Source of the DNA: Diplosphaera chodatii
Lineage: Eukaryota; Chlorophyta; Trebouxiophyceae; Prasiolales; Stichococcaceae
Assembly (NCBI GenBank): GCA_032358165.1
Contig: JAALGY010000015.1
Span: 186,001-250,000, forward strand
DNA length: 64,000 bases
Direction of reading: 5' to 3'
Each line of letters opens with the position of its first letter. The first letter of the stretch is position 1. The position numbers and the translations under genes were made by a program. The notes under the pieces are model-generated. The model was not told where the DNA came from, ran no database searches, and was given only the letters and a program-made list of their open reading frames with translations. Shown here one piece after another: positions 10,513 through 23,198 of the stretch.

Positions 10513-12306
10513 TCATGGTAAAGCTGGTACAGGTTCTCCCATAGGCGTTCGCGTCTTGTAGGGGTTATCTACCTTATCTCCGTTGAGCGCTTCAAACATG
10601 TCATGACCCCACTTCCCTCCACCGCCACCGCCAGAGCCTCCGAAGCCTGATCCCCTACCACGACCACCCTGCCAGCTGCCACCCCTGCACAGGGTTAGAC
10701 TTATGATTGACAATGCCTTCAGGTCGTTTGGGCACCAGTTGGTTGGTCTCAATGCACTTTATGTGGTGTAAAAAGCCAGCTGTGTGCAGGCGCTGAGCCA
10801 GTTAGCAATAGCATGTTCACAGCAGCCTCACTGCACCTGAAATCGGAGTTGCGGTGCAGGCCGAAGATGCCCTCGGAGACGCCGTCGCGTCGCTGCCGCC
10901 GCTGGCGGGCCATCGGCTCGGCTGCCTCCGAGTCTACCCAGTCACGGCCCCGCTGTCGCGGCGGCGGCGGGCCCCGGTCCTCCCATCTGTCCCTGTGTGT
11001 GCATTTGGTCTTTCTGTGCACCTGGTGAACGCTTTGAGGACAAAGAAAACAAAGCCAGGCACACCAGCAAAACTGCCCTGCTTTTGCGCGACAACTACAT
11101 CGTGTGTTCAAATGCAACGAGTCCGGCATGCAAGCACCAGCCAACCAGGCAGGAATATCTGCATAGCATATGGCGGAGCAGCGCACCCTGGATCTTCGAC
11201 GATGAAGGAGCCACCAGCATTGGGCAGGCCGCGCCCCGCTGCCGGCTGCCCCGAGGCGCCGCCGTTCCGTGGCCGCCGCAGCTCCTCCTTGAATGTCACC
11301 ACGTCCCGGTCGTCGTGCTGCAGTCAGGCGCCAGGTCGCAGGTCGGGCGCTGCAGGCTGGAGTGATGAATCCAGGAAGCCTGTCCGCATCGGACAGGCAC
11401 TGCTTGCCATGCGCGAGATTGTGGCGAAGGTTGTCTACATGGACACATGCAAAGGGGGCATGACCGCACGCTGTGAGCTTCACCAGGTTCACCTTCCTTC
11501 ACTGCACAGCAGCGCATGTTGTACAGCATGCTGCTGACTCTGAGCTCACGAGAGGAAGCTGCACAGCCATGGCAGGCAGACGCACATGCTGCCCTCCCTG
11601 CTTTGACCCAGCTTGCGACTTCAGAGCGAGTAAGCTAACAGTCACAGTTGTGAGTGTCTCTCACCTCAAAGAAGTAGCCACCCCGGGGCACAATGTAATC
11701 GGTGTCCTCGATGGTGCGCGCATACATGCCGCGTGGGTTGATGCGCACTGGCTGCTGCGCCCCTGGCTGCGGCCCCTGCCCTGCAGCCCCACTCTGCTGC
11801 TGCTGCTGGCTCGGCGCAGGACGCTGCGGGTGGCCAGGTAACGCCCCTGATGGCGGCCTGCGCTGCGGTTGCCTGCTTTCTGCAGCGGCTGCAGCCGTGC
11901 CTGCTGGTGGCGTGGGCACCATAGCATCCAGCACTGCCGCCCCATTGGCGATTCCCGCTGCATGACCGTCACGATCACCCGCCTGGGGTTGGGCAGGATT
12001 GCGCTCGTCGGTCATACGCCGCCCGTCCCGACGATCATCATGCCGGGTGTCTCGACCGTGGACCAATCGTCGCTGCTGGTCGTGATGGCGCTGCAAGTCG
12101 CCTGCTCGGTGCTCTGGACGTTGCTGTGATGGACCCTCACGCTCACTCCGCCTGTCGCGCTCCCGGTGATCATCTGACCGCCGCGATCGGTCTCGGCTGC
12201 TGTGGCGCCCCCGATGGTCGTCCCTGTGGCTGCGTTCGTCCCTGTGGTGGCTGCTGTGGTGCCGCCTTCCGCGGGAGCGGCTGCGTTCACGGCGACGCTC
12301 TGACAT
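10513..12306 (-). CDS. Barentsz/MLN51 (CASC3)-like exon junction complex subunit with Btz domain
   Basis: Four exons, 12306-11665, 11317-11187, 10992-10837 and 10684-10513, sum to 1101 nt (366 residues). Residues 1-95 are an Arg/Ser/His/Asp-rich domain starting MSERRRERSRSRGRR; residues about 95-190 are Ala/Gln/Pro-rich. The Btz (SELOR) core follows: YIVPRGGYFFEHDDRD is formed exactly across the exon 1/2 junction and corresponds to the family's YxPRxGxFFEHDxR; DRWEDRGPPPPRQRGRDW, HRNSDFR and a Gly-rich loop lead to KWGHDMFEAL, matching the family's RWxHDxF. This region wraps eIF4AIII and binds RNA in the exon junction complex, which marks spliced mRNAs for localisation, translation and quality control. 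The protein is much shorter than animal CASC3. It is divergent from the CRAL-TRIO gene starting at 12950, 640 bp away. Confidence 0.85.
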
Positions 12307-12949
12307 TGAGATTCCAGTTTGTGCCGTTCAGTGTGCGGATAGAGCTCAGTAACACTTCACTGGAAATGTTCGACGGTGCAGAACTCGCAATTAGGAGAAG
12401 CTCCCTCTGATGTAAACAACTCACTTCCCCCTACGATGCTGTGGGAGTGACTGCAACAGGATGGTTGCCGCCCGGACCGATGCAGAAACACTACACGTGC
12501 AGATCGTTTGTGCAAACGTGCAAGCGGCAAACGAGACGTTCGTTTTCGCCAAAGCATGTTGCATCCCTCGCCATATGACTCGCTGCCTTGAAGCGTGTGA
12601 ATTGGTGATCACATGATGAAATGTTGAATGCACGAGCTCCCTTGGAGTCACTCTTCACTTTCCCTCGGTGACACAGGTGGTGGTGCCCGTGCTTCAAGGG
12701 GTGGCATCGGAGGGCGCGCAGTCGCTAAACTCAGTTGCCATACGTTGGATCAAAGCACTGGTGAGCACTGATCCGCAGAGATGCTCATGGGTGAAGTGCG
12801 CAAGCTCGCAACATAAGGCGTGCGAATGGTCTGTGCTACACACACCTGTCGCCTGAAACAACGACCCTGTCAGGGCTTGCCAGCAGCGCACTGCACATCT
12901 CGTGCTAATTCTTGTGTGTGAGCCTTGCACTGATCCAGCCAGACACCGC

Positions 12950-15048
12950 ATGGGCCTTTGTGCATGCTTCACAAGCAGCAAGGCCCAGAAGGATTGCGGC
13001 AAGGCAGTCAAAACAGTCGAGCCCCAGCCACACGGCAGCATTGCGCTTGGTGGCACAGCCACACCGTTGGATCGTGTCAGCTCCAAGTCCTTCGCCTCGG
13101 CCAACTCATTCGCCTCAGCGCATTCGTGCCTGTCAGCCACCAGCAACGTGTCCGACACAACGGTCCAGAGTGCAACAGGTAGTGCCATGGCGGCGCTGGC
13201 ACTGGTGCGCACATGCACACCAGAGTCACACCCTCCTGCACATGCTGAGCATCTGTGCGTATGTGTTGCAAGGCGGCGTGGCGGACCGAAGCCAGGACGG
13301 CATGGCTGGGCTGTCGGACGAGCACATAGAGGCCGTCGTAGAGCTGCGACGCCGGGTGGCAGCACCGCAGGTCTAACACTGCGCCGTTGCCCGGCCTTAT
13401 GTGTAGGGCTTTTGGCCACAGTCATTGCGAAGCTGAGCTGTTCAAGCCAGTCGCGCCGCAGCAACCCGATCTGGTGCTGTGTGGCCGGCAGGCATCCGAC
13501 AGCACCAACGGCGACACCGCCTCGCTGGCTGAGCGGCTGCGGCGCACGGGCGAGGTGGTGGACGACGGCTGCCTCAGGAGGTGTGGCTGATGTGCCGTCT
13601 TTCCTTGTTGTTACCCTCTCATCTGCGAGACTGGTCACATGCACAAGGCATAGTCTGGGCGGAGCGGCGCTGGTATGTGATATAGAAGGATTGGTGCACA
13701 GCTGTATGATTATCCTTGTGGACAGGTGGCTGGTTGCACGCACATGGAGCGTTGAAAAGGCAGAGCACAGCCTTCAGGACCATGCAGCCTGGCGCTCTGA
13801 GTTTCCAAACAACAGCGTCAGCGAGGTGGTCACCCTGAAACTGCTGTGAAGAATGCAGTGTTTACTTTTTTCCCGTGAGTTAGGTGGTCGCTGGCCATCT
13901 GCCCTCGGAAGAAGTTGCTGGTGCCATTCTGCCTGAACCCATGTTTGGGCTTCCATGCAGGATACCATTCAGGGGGAGCTGGCACAAGGAAAGGCCTTTG
14001 TGCAGGGCTGCGATGTCGATGTGAGCTTCTGCATGCCCTGAATATGCACGGATGTCACAAGCGCAAGGTTGCAGGTTGCCGATGCAAATGTGCAACGTTA
14101 GGGCCGGAATTTGGTAGCATGCCTAGGACTGTGTTCTTATGCCCTCCAGGGCCACCCGGTGCTGGTCATTCTGGCAGCAAAGCACAAAGCTGGCAAGCGG
14201 CACATTGATGAGACGCGCCGCTTCATTACATACTGCTTAGACCACACCGTTACATCGGCTACTAAGGATGCCGACAAATTTGTCGTTCTTTTTGACCTAA
14301 CAGGTTGTTACGCTTCGCTGGGCCTTCCTGTTATGCTGTGCATGCTCTTTCATGCTGGCCACACCTCATTAGCATCATGTCGTAAGGTGTGTCCTCCATC
14401 TTTCAACTGCAGGTATCGGATACAGCAACATGGACTTCAAGGCACTGCTGAGCTGCTTCGATCTGCTGCAGGTGGGCCAGCAGCTGCACATGTGCTTGCT
14501 TTACTGCTGTTGCTGCCTGCTTACTTCTGCATTGGCAGCACTCTGCTCCCCACTCTCAAAACATTGGGCCTGCCCAATGTTGTAACCCTGTGCTGCGCTG
14601 CTCTTGCAGAACCACTACCCAGAGCGCCTCGCGCACTTCTGGTTCTTGAATGCGCCTGGGCTGTTTTGGGGCCTCTGGAAGATGGTGTCGCCCTTCATTG
14701 ACCCTGGTACACGGGTGAAAATCGAATTTGCGAAGGGTGAAGCAGCGCTTGCCGATCTGCAAAAGGTCATCCCACCCGAGGTATGCTTGCATGATGTGGT
14801 CCTGTAAGTGGTTGCAGTTGCACTGGCAGACATTGTGAGGAACAGTGCATGATGTCTGCGAAGGACCTCCCTGTGAACCTGCTAACATGAGGCTGCAAGT
14901 ATCAGCCGGCAGGAATGCACATTCTCGGCTTCGATGTGCTGAGAAGTCTGAGGGTGCTGCGCAGGTACTGCCCAAGCAGTTCGGTGGACAGGCAACACTC
15001 ATCCCGGTGCAGGACTCCAAGGCTTCGCTCCTGGCAAGACAGCACTGA
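12950..15048 (+). CDS. CRAL-TRIO (Sec14-like) lipid-transfer domain protein with predicted N-terminal acylation
   Basis: Nine exons: 12950-13178, 13273-13370, 13492-13580, 13726-13825, 13961-14020, 14150-14303, 14413-14471, 14610-14780 and 14965-15048 (1044 nt, 347 residues). The start [10 protein letters not shown] has Gly2 and Cys4/Cys6, the usual layout for N-myristoylation plus palmitoylation, so membrane anchoring is likely. A Ser-rich linker follows, then [25 protein letters not shown] and the CRAL-TRIO lobe ([72 protein letters not shown]). Family members bind and move phosphoinositides or hydrophobic ligands. It is the intron-bearing counterpart of the intronless gene at 5869-6930, and exon ends line up with uninterrupted positions in that copy. 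Confidence 0.9.
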
Positions 15049-15856
15049 TGGGCACACACATTCCGCAATGTGCCAGCTGCCTCACAGCATTAGACCAGTG
15101 ACCAATACTGACATGCAGCAGTCACTGACTACCGTTGACACCTTGACACTGCTGTGTGCAGCTGGCTTCCTTCGCGCAACTTGAGTGTTGCAGTTTCGTG
15201 TTAATATTTCATCCGATTGTCATGACACTGGGTCCAAAGGCAAGCATGCGTGCATGTGGCGCGCAATACGCCGGTGCAGTGCCAGCGCTGTTGCCTTCTG
15301 CCAGTTCCTGCTTGCAGTTCTGCGCGCATATTGATCCATGGTGTCACCAAAGTAAGTGGGTTGCTGTGAGGCATCCTCGCTTTGAGGATGCTGCGCTTCC
15401 GCCTCTGGGTGGGTCATGGGCACATGCCCACATGGCACAGAACCGGGTCACTTTGCGGTTTGATGCTGCTCTCAATGCTGCCAGATTCTGTCTGGTTGAG
15501 CCGTGATAGCAGCTCCTCCTCTAGCGCACGCCTGCTGGTCAGTCTCTGGTCTGAAGTTTGAATCTTCAAGCCATCCATGACACAGAGCACCAGCATGCTG
15601 CCCAAGTGCTGAACCGCTGAGCGCCATAGCCTACTGTACACCCGCATGCAGCCTGCCAGAACTCCGGGCGCATTGTAGCCGGGCTAACCGCCGCAGCCTG
15701 GGGCGTGTGGCGGCATGACACAGCTGTCAGCGGCTGATCGGTTGCAGACATGGTACAGTGGCAACGTTGCACCTTTGCAATTGTGCAGACGCAGATATGA
15801 TGCAATCACCTCGGTGATGTCCAGGTCTGCTTGAGCACTCACCGTAGACAGCAGAA
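15049..15856. other. Intergenic region upstream of gamma-tubulin
   Basis: About 800 bp holding the 3' flank of the CRAL-TRIO gene and the promoter and leader of gamma-tubulin. No exon chain, TATA-type element or repeat stands out. Confidence 0.45.
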
Positions 15857-18800
15857 ATGCCACGGGAAATGGTGACGCTGCACATCGGGCAAGCGGGCAA
15901 TCAGATCGGCTCGGAGTTTTGGCGCACGGTGAGGTGTCAACGGTTTATATGATGCTGTCTTATGCAGCACTTTTGATGGCATACAATTGGGTGCATGCTT
16001 GCTGGTTGCAGGTGTGCCGCGAGCATGCCATCCGCAATGACGGCACCCTCAACGCCACACAATCTTCGTCGTCTCAGGTCATGAGCAGTGACCACTGGCT
16101 TGCGTTGATCAGCACGATGCGCACGATGTGTGCTCATTATATCGATGCATGCTATTGCACAGCCCCTTGGTTGCTGCATGCTTGAACCGGGCGTCATGTG
16201 TGTGTTGCAGGGTCCAGACTGCAGGGATGTTATATTCAGGGAGGATGATGCTGGCCGCTACATGCCACGCGCGCTGTTGCTGGATCTGGAGCCAAGGTAA
16301 GGTCGCGTAAACGGTGCTGAAGGCTGAAGACAGACTCCTGGTCACTCAGGTCCAGTGCATGAGTTCATGCCCCGTTTGGAAAGGCATCTGCACACTGCAG
16401 GGTGATCAATGGCATCCACGCCAGCGATCAACGGGACCTGTTCAACCCCGAGTCGATCTTCCTGTCGGACCATGGCGGCGGCGCCGGCAACAACTGGGCG
16501 AGCGGGTATGACCAGGGGGAGAAGAACAGCGAGGACATTGCTGAGCTTGTAGGTGGGTTATGAACGGTAATGGCAGGCACTTTGAGAAATGTGTGTTTCG
16601 CAGCTGCCCCTCATTCAAGGGCATTGCTCATGGTGTGGGGTTGGCATGCAGCAGAGGTGGTGGATGCTATGTAGCAGCCACAGTCTATGTGGAGTGACAT
16701 ACGGTGATGCTCTGCAGAGCGGGAAGCACGTAATTGCGACAGCCTGCAGGGCTTCATGCTCACACATGCAATTGCGGGCGGCACGGGCAGCGGCCTTGGC
16801 TCCTACCTGCTGGAGGCCCTCAGTGACGCCTTCCCAAAGGCGATGATCCACACCTACAGGTGAGGGGAGGTGCTCAGGCATATCGATCACGGGACGTTGC
16901 TGTAGTTTTGTACGAGTGTTCGACCACTGAAAACATTTTTTTATACATGTGCAGCGTATTTCCCAATTGGAGCGACGAGGGGGTGAGGCCTTCTGCTGTT
17001 ACTGCCCCTTGGCGTGCTGTGTTTAACATCAAGTGGCCTGAAGGCCTGGTGTTCATGCTCATGCAGATCTCAGATGTTGTGGTTCAGCCTTACAACTCCA
17101 TACTGACTCTGAAGCGCCTGGCACTTGACGCCGATGCTGTGGTCGTAAGTGATCCCTGTGACAACTCGGCGTTTACAGAGGGTCCACAGTGGCTGATGCA
17201 TGAGAGGCCTCAATTGCAGAAGCTGTTGGCCTCATCACCCAGTGTCTTGCAAGCCGGGCCGGTGTTCCTTGGTGATGCAAGAACACGAAGTGCTACAAGG
17301 AAGTGGTCGCAACAGGTGCTGGACAACACGGCGCTGGATGCGATCGCGCAGCAGCAGCTGGGCATCGAGCAGCCCACCGTGGAGCAGGGCAACAGCCTGG
17401 TGTCCACCATCATGGCCGCCGCCACCGCGCCCGTCCGCTTCCCAGGTGCCCGCCCGCCGCTGCTAGCACTTAACAGGATGTGCTTCTACCCCTTCGAACA
17501 GAGGCTTACTTGCTCCTCAGCTGGTGCGAGTCAGAGGACATGAGCATACTTTGACGAGCCTGCGCCCTCACAGCCACATTCAGACCGTCTGCTGACATGA
17601 CATGTTGTGTCACCTGGCGTCTGCAGGGCTGGTGGACATGGACATGGCGGCGATGACATCCTCGCTGGCGGCGTCGCCGCGTGCGCACCTGCTGTCCGCC
17701 TCCTACAGCCCGCTAAAGGCGGTCGCCCTGCAAGCCGGTGCAGCCGCCAGTGGTGTGTGCTCCCTTTGTCGCTCAATTAGGTTGGGTGACTGAGAAGGTG
17801 GCAGTCATCTTATCAGCAGGCTGCACTGTTGCAATGGGGTGCTCTGACGCCGGCTGCTGTCACGGCAGCAGGTGCCGCGGCTGGCGTGCGGTCCACCTCG
17901 GTGCAGGACGTGATGAGGCGGCTGCTGCAGCGGAAGAACATCATGGTGCGGCCGCCTGGGCCCTCGGCCGCCATCAAGGAGGCCAAGTACATCGCAGCCA
18001 TCGACATCCTCCAGGTGCACATCTGTACAGTCTGAGCGATTCTCGGGATACACACTGGTTTGCGTGTATCTGCACCCCAGATGTGTACCGACCAAGGAGT
18101 AGCCACAGTGTTCGGAGACATGACACGTGCCACACCATTGGCACCTGTCCGGTCGGCAGCAGTTGCCGCATGTGAATCGTGAGCCGCCTGCAATCAGGCG
18201 CAGGCCTTGATTTTGACTGTCTGCCTGGTGGTCTTCTCGTACGCTGCAAGCACTTAGCACCAAAATTCTGTGCGCTTGTGCAGGGGGAGGTGGACATGGG
18301 CGAGGTGCACCGCACACACGCCCGCATGCGCTCCCGCGGCGACCTGCCCTTCCACGACCGCTGGCCCGCATCCCTGCAGGTCAGGCAGACCGGCTAGACA
18401 TCGCGTGCACAGTATATGTACATAGGCCAGATATATCTGTACATGCGTCTCGCCGTATCACCAATGCTGCTACATTGCACCCACACAACGGCACTGCCTG
18501 CTCGTGGGCAGGCTGCAGACGCTTTTGCTGGGCTGGCGGCGCATCAATACCAGACTGCAGCACCAAGCTTGTGCACTCATACCGTTTGAGAGCACGGCAC
18601 TCTGCACAGCAGAAACTTCTGCTGTGGGCACCTCTCAGGTGGTGCCGGCACGGGCGTCGCCACACCTGCAGCACCCGCACCGCGTGAGCGGCCTGATGCT
18701 GGCCAACCACACCGCCGTGCGCCACACCCTGGATAAGACTGTGTCCCAGTTCGACACACTGTTCCAGCGCAAGGTGACGCCGCACAGAACAAGTCTGCTG

Positions 18801-19320
18801 CACTTTTTTGCGTGTGTCAGATTGCAGAGCTTCTTCGCAGTGCTGGGCTGCCAAGCACGACTAGCAGCAGCGGCTGTGAACACATCATGATGCTGGCAGC
18901 TGCTGCGCAAATCATGAACAAGTCGCTTGGCTTGCCTGCAGACGTACTTGCACCACTTCGTGGAGCTGCCGATGTTCCAGTCTGGCAAGGGCAAGGGGCC
19001 GGACTATGCCGAGTTCGAGGACGCGCGGGAAGTCATTGCGGGGCTGTCGGCCGAGTACGCCTCCTTCGAGCAACCCGGCGGCGAGCTGGTAAGTCTTGCT
19101 GCGGCGGAACTGCTGCATACTTAGGACTTCTGGTGGACTTCGGCGGTGCATCCGACACTGTGAGAATGCACGTGGACGTCCTGTGGACAGATCTGTAGCT
19201 CATCAATCAAAGACAGACACTGAGCAGCAATGGTTGCTGCAGGACGATGGCGTGTCGTCAACAGGAGGCACGCCCGCAGCGCTGCAGCAGATGGCGGACC
19301 TCCGCATCTCAGCGCACTGA
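15857..19320 (+). CDS. TUBG: Gamma-tubulin
   Basis: Fourteen exons: 15857-15928, 16012-16077, 16211-16296, 16401-16552, 16718-16859, 16955-16982, 17067-17144, 17316-17445, 17627-17752, 17872-18014, 18284-18379, 18639-18773, 18942-19088 and 19243-19320. They sum to 1479 nt and 492 residues, slightly longer than the usual 450-475. The start [20 protein letters not shown] is the tubulin N-terminus. [12 protein letters not shown], the GTP-binding loop [57 protein letters not shown] and the C-terminal [12 protein letters not shown] block are gamma-type rather than alpha or beta. The protein forms the gamma-tubulin ring complex that nucleates microtubules at basal bodies, spindle poles or the nuclear envelope. 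Exon 6 is only 28 nt. The exact acceptor of exon 10 is slightly uncertain because of tandem AG sites. Confidence 0.95.
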
Positions 19321-20113
19321 GCTCTTCAGCAGCAGCATGCTGCCAGCGGCAGGGCAGTCGAGCACTGAGGGATTCAACAGTCAACAACAGAAACCCGGGA
19401 CTCGGCTGCACAGCGAGAACCAAGCGAGAACTAAGCAATGCAATGTGCATGGCGACACGGCGCTGTGCTACAGGCATAGATGTATGTTTAGCAGTGGTTT
19501 TCGTTTCCTTTCGTCTCATGCTACACAACACAACTGCAACCAGCCAGCAAGCTCAGCACGATACAACTACATATAGCAACGATTTGTGGTGGATGCTCAA
19601 GCCACACTACTTCACACATGGTGCAGGCACCACTGCAGCTCCTGCTAGACTCGACCCCCTAGCACCTCGTATGGACACCTTCTCCCTTCACGGCACAACC
19701 CCTTACCCCTGCAGGTTGACATGAAACCTGTCATGCGATATTCACATTCAGCGCTCGTGTCATGCAAACTAGGCAATCACACTGGCACGGCAGCCTGTCA
19801 GGACCTGGGCCAGTCAATCCCTAGGGCCTATCACGCTCGGGCTGCATCTCGGCTGGGGCATTGCAGGGCTTGCAATCGCCACAGCAGGTGCCCCAGGGGG
19901 TGGGTCTCTCGCAGTACTCCACCTCCTGATCGCCGCGGGCAGCACAATGCAATGAGGCGAGGCACACGCCGTAAGCCCCATGAGACGCCGTTGTGACGAC
20001 CTCACCTCATGACACAGTAGGCAACCCTACTTGAGGGTCCCTCAATGATGGCCCATGCAGGTCTCAAGCGTTTCATCTTAGCAACCGGTTATAGAACAGG
20101 CGCTGCAGGCTGA
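19321..20113. other. 3' flanks of convergent gamma-tubulin and SYLF gene A
   Basis: About 790 bp between two converging stop codons. It should hold both 3' UTRs. I see no exon chain or repeat. Confidence 0.4.
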
Positions 20114-22779
20114 TCAAAGCCTCTGCACCTTCTGCTGGCCATCGGAGGCAGAGCCGGAGACCTTGGTATCCCCAGACGCCTTGCCGGACTGGCCGTTGCC
20201 TGCCTTGCCCGAGGGCCGCGACTTCGCGTCAGCTGCAGCAACTGGCACGTCGCGACCCTGCACCTTGACAGTCTGCGGGGCGTCCCCCTGCTTCTGGGCC
20301 CCCCCGGGCTTGCCGCCCTCTGGGCCCACCTTCACCTGCAACGTGAGGCGTCACATGTCTGCAGCCCATTATTAAGACCGAACAACATTCATGAGGAAGC
20401 ATATTCACCTGCTCTGCAGTGGGTCATCTCACAGTAGGGTCCGTGCATGAACCTGCTTGTGTTTACCTGTACATCAGATGGCGTCTTGGTGTCTCCTGCT
20501 GGCACAATCACGATCTCCTGTACGATGACGCGTGTGTCCTGCATGCCGAGTGACAAGCAGAACCCAACGTCACACATTGGCACTGGCAAGATTCTATCGT
20601 GAGGTATCTACTTGCTGCTTGAAACACTGCTTTCATCAATGCGGCTGTACTGCACTCCTTGTGGGCTTGAACGACAGCAGATGACAATGCCAACTCGCAG
20701 CTGCGACATGAGCTGAGACATACCGGCAGGAAGATGGCAGCAGCTTCAGCTACCGCCTTTCGAACTGCAGCCAGCCAGCGGTCCACAGCCCTCTGCAGCA
20801 GCATCACTGCCCTGGGGACACATCAGAGTATACGCCCTACAGCTGTTCAGCTGCTATGCGGGCATGTGGCAAGCGGCGGCTGCCTACCTGCAGTGTGTCA
20901 AACAGCGGGAAAACCTCTGGTGGGCGTGGCACAAGGCCCTCGAGCACATCGTCGGGCTGCACATCGCTGCCGTACAGCTTCTTGTTCCATCTGTCGTCGC
21001 GCTGGATCAGCATGTCTGCGAGGGCAGTGGATGGCTGTCGTTATCAGTGACCCCACACACAAGCCAGTGGCGGGCAGCTTGACACGCGGACCACCCCATC
21101 AGCAATACTTGTGATCAGGTCCAAGAGGTGCAGCAGGTCAAGGGTGATGTTGACTGGCGCTCACCCTTGAATGTGATGTCGGCATAGATACCCTTGGAGA
21201 CAGACCACTGCAAGCTGGTGTCTGGCGCGGCGTCATTTGAAAGGGGAATAGTGAGCGGCATGCCCACCGCCTGCCAATGCACAGAGGAAAGGTTTAACAG
21301 TGCATCGTGGGTCATATCAGACAGTGGTCAGGGTGAGCAAGGGATGGGAGCGGAGAGTCGCTGGGGGCTGAGGGGCAACACCTGGCCGGACAGCTTGCCA
21401 ACGCCAATGCCGACGTCGGCATCGATGGCGAAGGAGGTCGATGTGAAAGCCTTGACCGCATCAGGGGTGTCGATCACAATGAGACTGTCCACCGACTCGT
21501 AACCCAGCGTGAATCCCTGTAGTAGTTTGATAGCCTAGATATATGCATGTGTGAGCCATGAGCTCTGACATCACAGGACTTTGCAATTGTAGCACATGCA
21601 AGATAGCACATGCAACCACGGGGCATACCACAGCGCCGCCTATGGCCTTGAAGTAAAGCGGAGCTGTACAGCAGCAACAGGCACGTTGCCTGAAAAGATC
21701 ACCATCTTGCTCGAGGCACTGCAGGAACGTGTTTTTGCAGGGAGGTGCATATGGCACATGTTGTGGCACCTGACCAGTCAAACGCGGGACGATCAGGACG
21801 GCTTTCTGGCGTCTCTCCCATCTGCAGCATGATCATGCAGCGGTCATTCCAAAACGGTACAAACAAGCCATGCAGGATACGGGCAATCATCGAGGTGTTT
21901 GGTGAAGCAGGGAAGAAGAAGGAGGAAGGAAGGGGGAAGGAGAACCTTGTTGATGACAAATCCATACCCGCCCTCCACTCCTGCTGCCACCTGTACTTTA
22001 TATCGTACATTCTTACACACGTTCTAAGACGAGTGTACAAAATAGAAAATACATTACAAAACAACAATACTTACCAGGCCAACCTGCAGTCAGTCATGCC
22101 GACGCAACGTCAGAAACAGCAACAATTGTAAACGACATGCTGCATGGTGTGTTTACGTCAAGATGTGCATCTGAAGACGCAGTGCAGTGTCCAGATCAAA
22201 ACGAGGCACAACACCTTCTGCCACCACAGGAAGGCCAAGCCGGAAGCTCGAATGATCTCACTGGCTGGCATGTCCTGCAAAATATCACGATTCCTGTTAC
22301 GATTGTTCTGCAGTGTGCTGTTCAACGCCAGGCACGAGCTACAAAATGGCGCACCGGGTGTGGCTGGTCCTTGCCCTTCTCAGGATCTGTCAGCCGCTCC
22401 ACCAGATCTTGCGCCTGCAGCACAACAACAGCGTGCATGGCGGTTAGTGCATCCACGAGCTCATTTGCACTCCGAAAGGATGGCATATACGTTGCACCCA
22501 TGCCATGAAGCATCGCAGTCCTCAGCAGCACACCTTCTTGACATCCTCCTTCAGGCGTGCCCTGACCTGCAGCATCATCCCTCCAACTCGGCAAGAAGGT
22601 CCATCAGGGTCCTCCCATGGCCTTCTGTGCACATTACCATGCACATGCAAGCATGGCGGCAGTGGCAGGGTGAGTTGTCAGACATACAGAGGATCTGGAA
22701 GCATTATTGGTGGAAAGTGTCGTCCTTCTTCGCACGCTATCTATATCACCTCAGGTAGAGGAACGAAGGGCGCTGCCAT
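20114..22779 (-). CDS. SYLF-domain lipid-binding protein A
   Basis: Thirteen exons: 22779-22750, 22566-22534, 22414-22355, 22274-22215, 21990-21946, 21821-21770, 21663-21629, 21516-21382, 21270-21165, 21015-20888, 20792-20724, 20538-20467 and 20335-20114 (1047 nt, 348 residues). After MAAPFVPLPE come a short helix (VRARLKEDVKK), the block LVERLTDPEKG, the SYLF opening SEIIRASGLAFLW, GYGFVINK, a WSAPLYFK block, GFTLGYESVDSLIVIDTPDA, DADVGIGVGKLSG, WSVSKGIYADITFK, KLYGSDVQPDDVLEG and a C-terminal helical then Gly/Lys/Gln-rich tail. This is the order of SYLF (Ysc84/SH3YL1) domains, which bind phosphoinositides and membranes and in fungi and animals link to endocytosis and actin. No SH3 or FYVE domain is present. 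Divergent from gene B, 420 bp away. Confidence 0.85.
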
Positions 22780-23198
22780 GACGCACGTTGCAGCTGTGTC
22801 CCGGCTCCCCGCGTTCACAATGCTCTCACGTCAGCTCGCTCCCTATAAGTGCTGATAATGCTGACTGATGACAACACGACAGCAGCCTCTGGCAACCTGC
22901 GGGAACTTGCCTACGTACATACGTACTCGTCTATACTTTGGTTGCATGCTTCCCTCGGTCAACTGCTGCGTACGTGCATGATGACACTCGATTCACTGCA
23001 CAGCTCAACATGGCCACAGCTCTGCAGGCAGCAGGAAGGATCGGCGGTAAATCTGGCGGTCCTTTCCAAGGGCCAGTCAATGCAAACTACTGCAGAGGTC
23101 AGCATCATTAAGGTTTGACCTGACCGCTGAAGTATACTGTCGTCCACTTCTTGGGTTGCTACGGCCAAGCGAGTTTCTTGTGGCTGCGGCCGATCAAC

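Noticed and set aside
10749..11492. 247-residue minus-strand open frame
   Set aside because: It runs through introns 1-3 of the Barentsz-like gene in mixed phase; only its last part (exon 3) is coding, and the Btz motif requires splicing.
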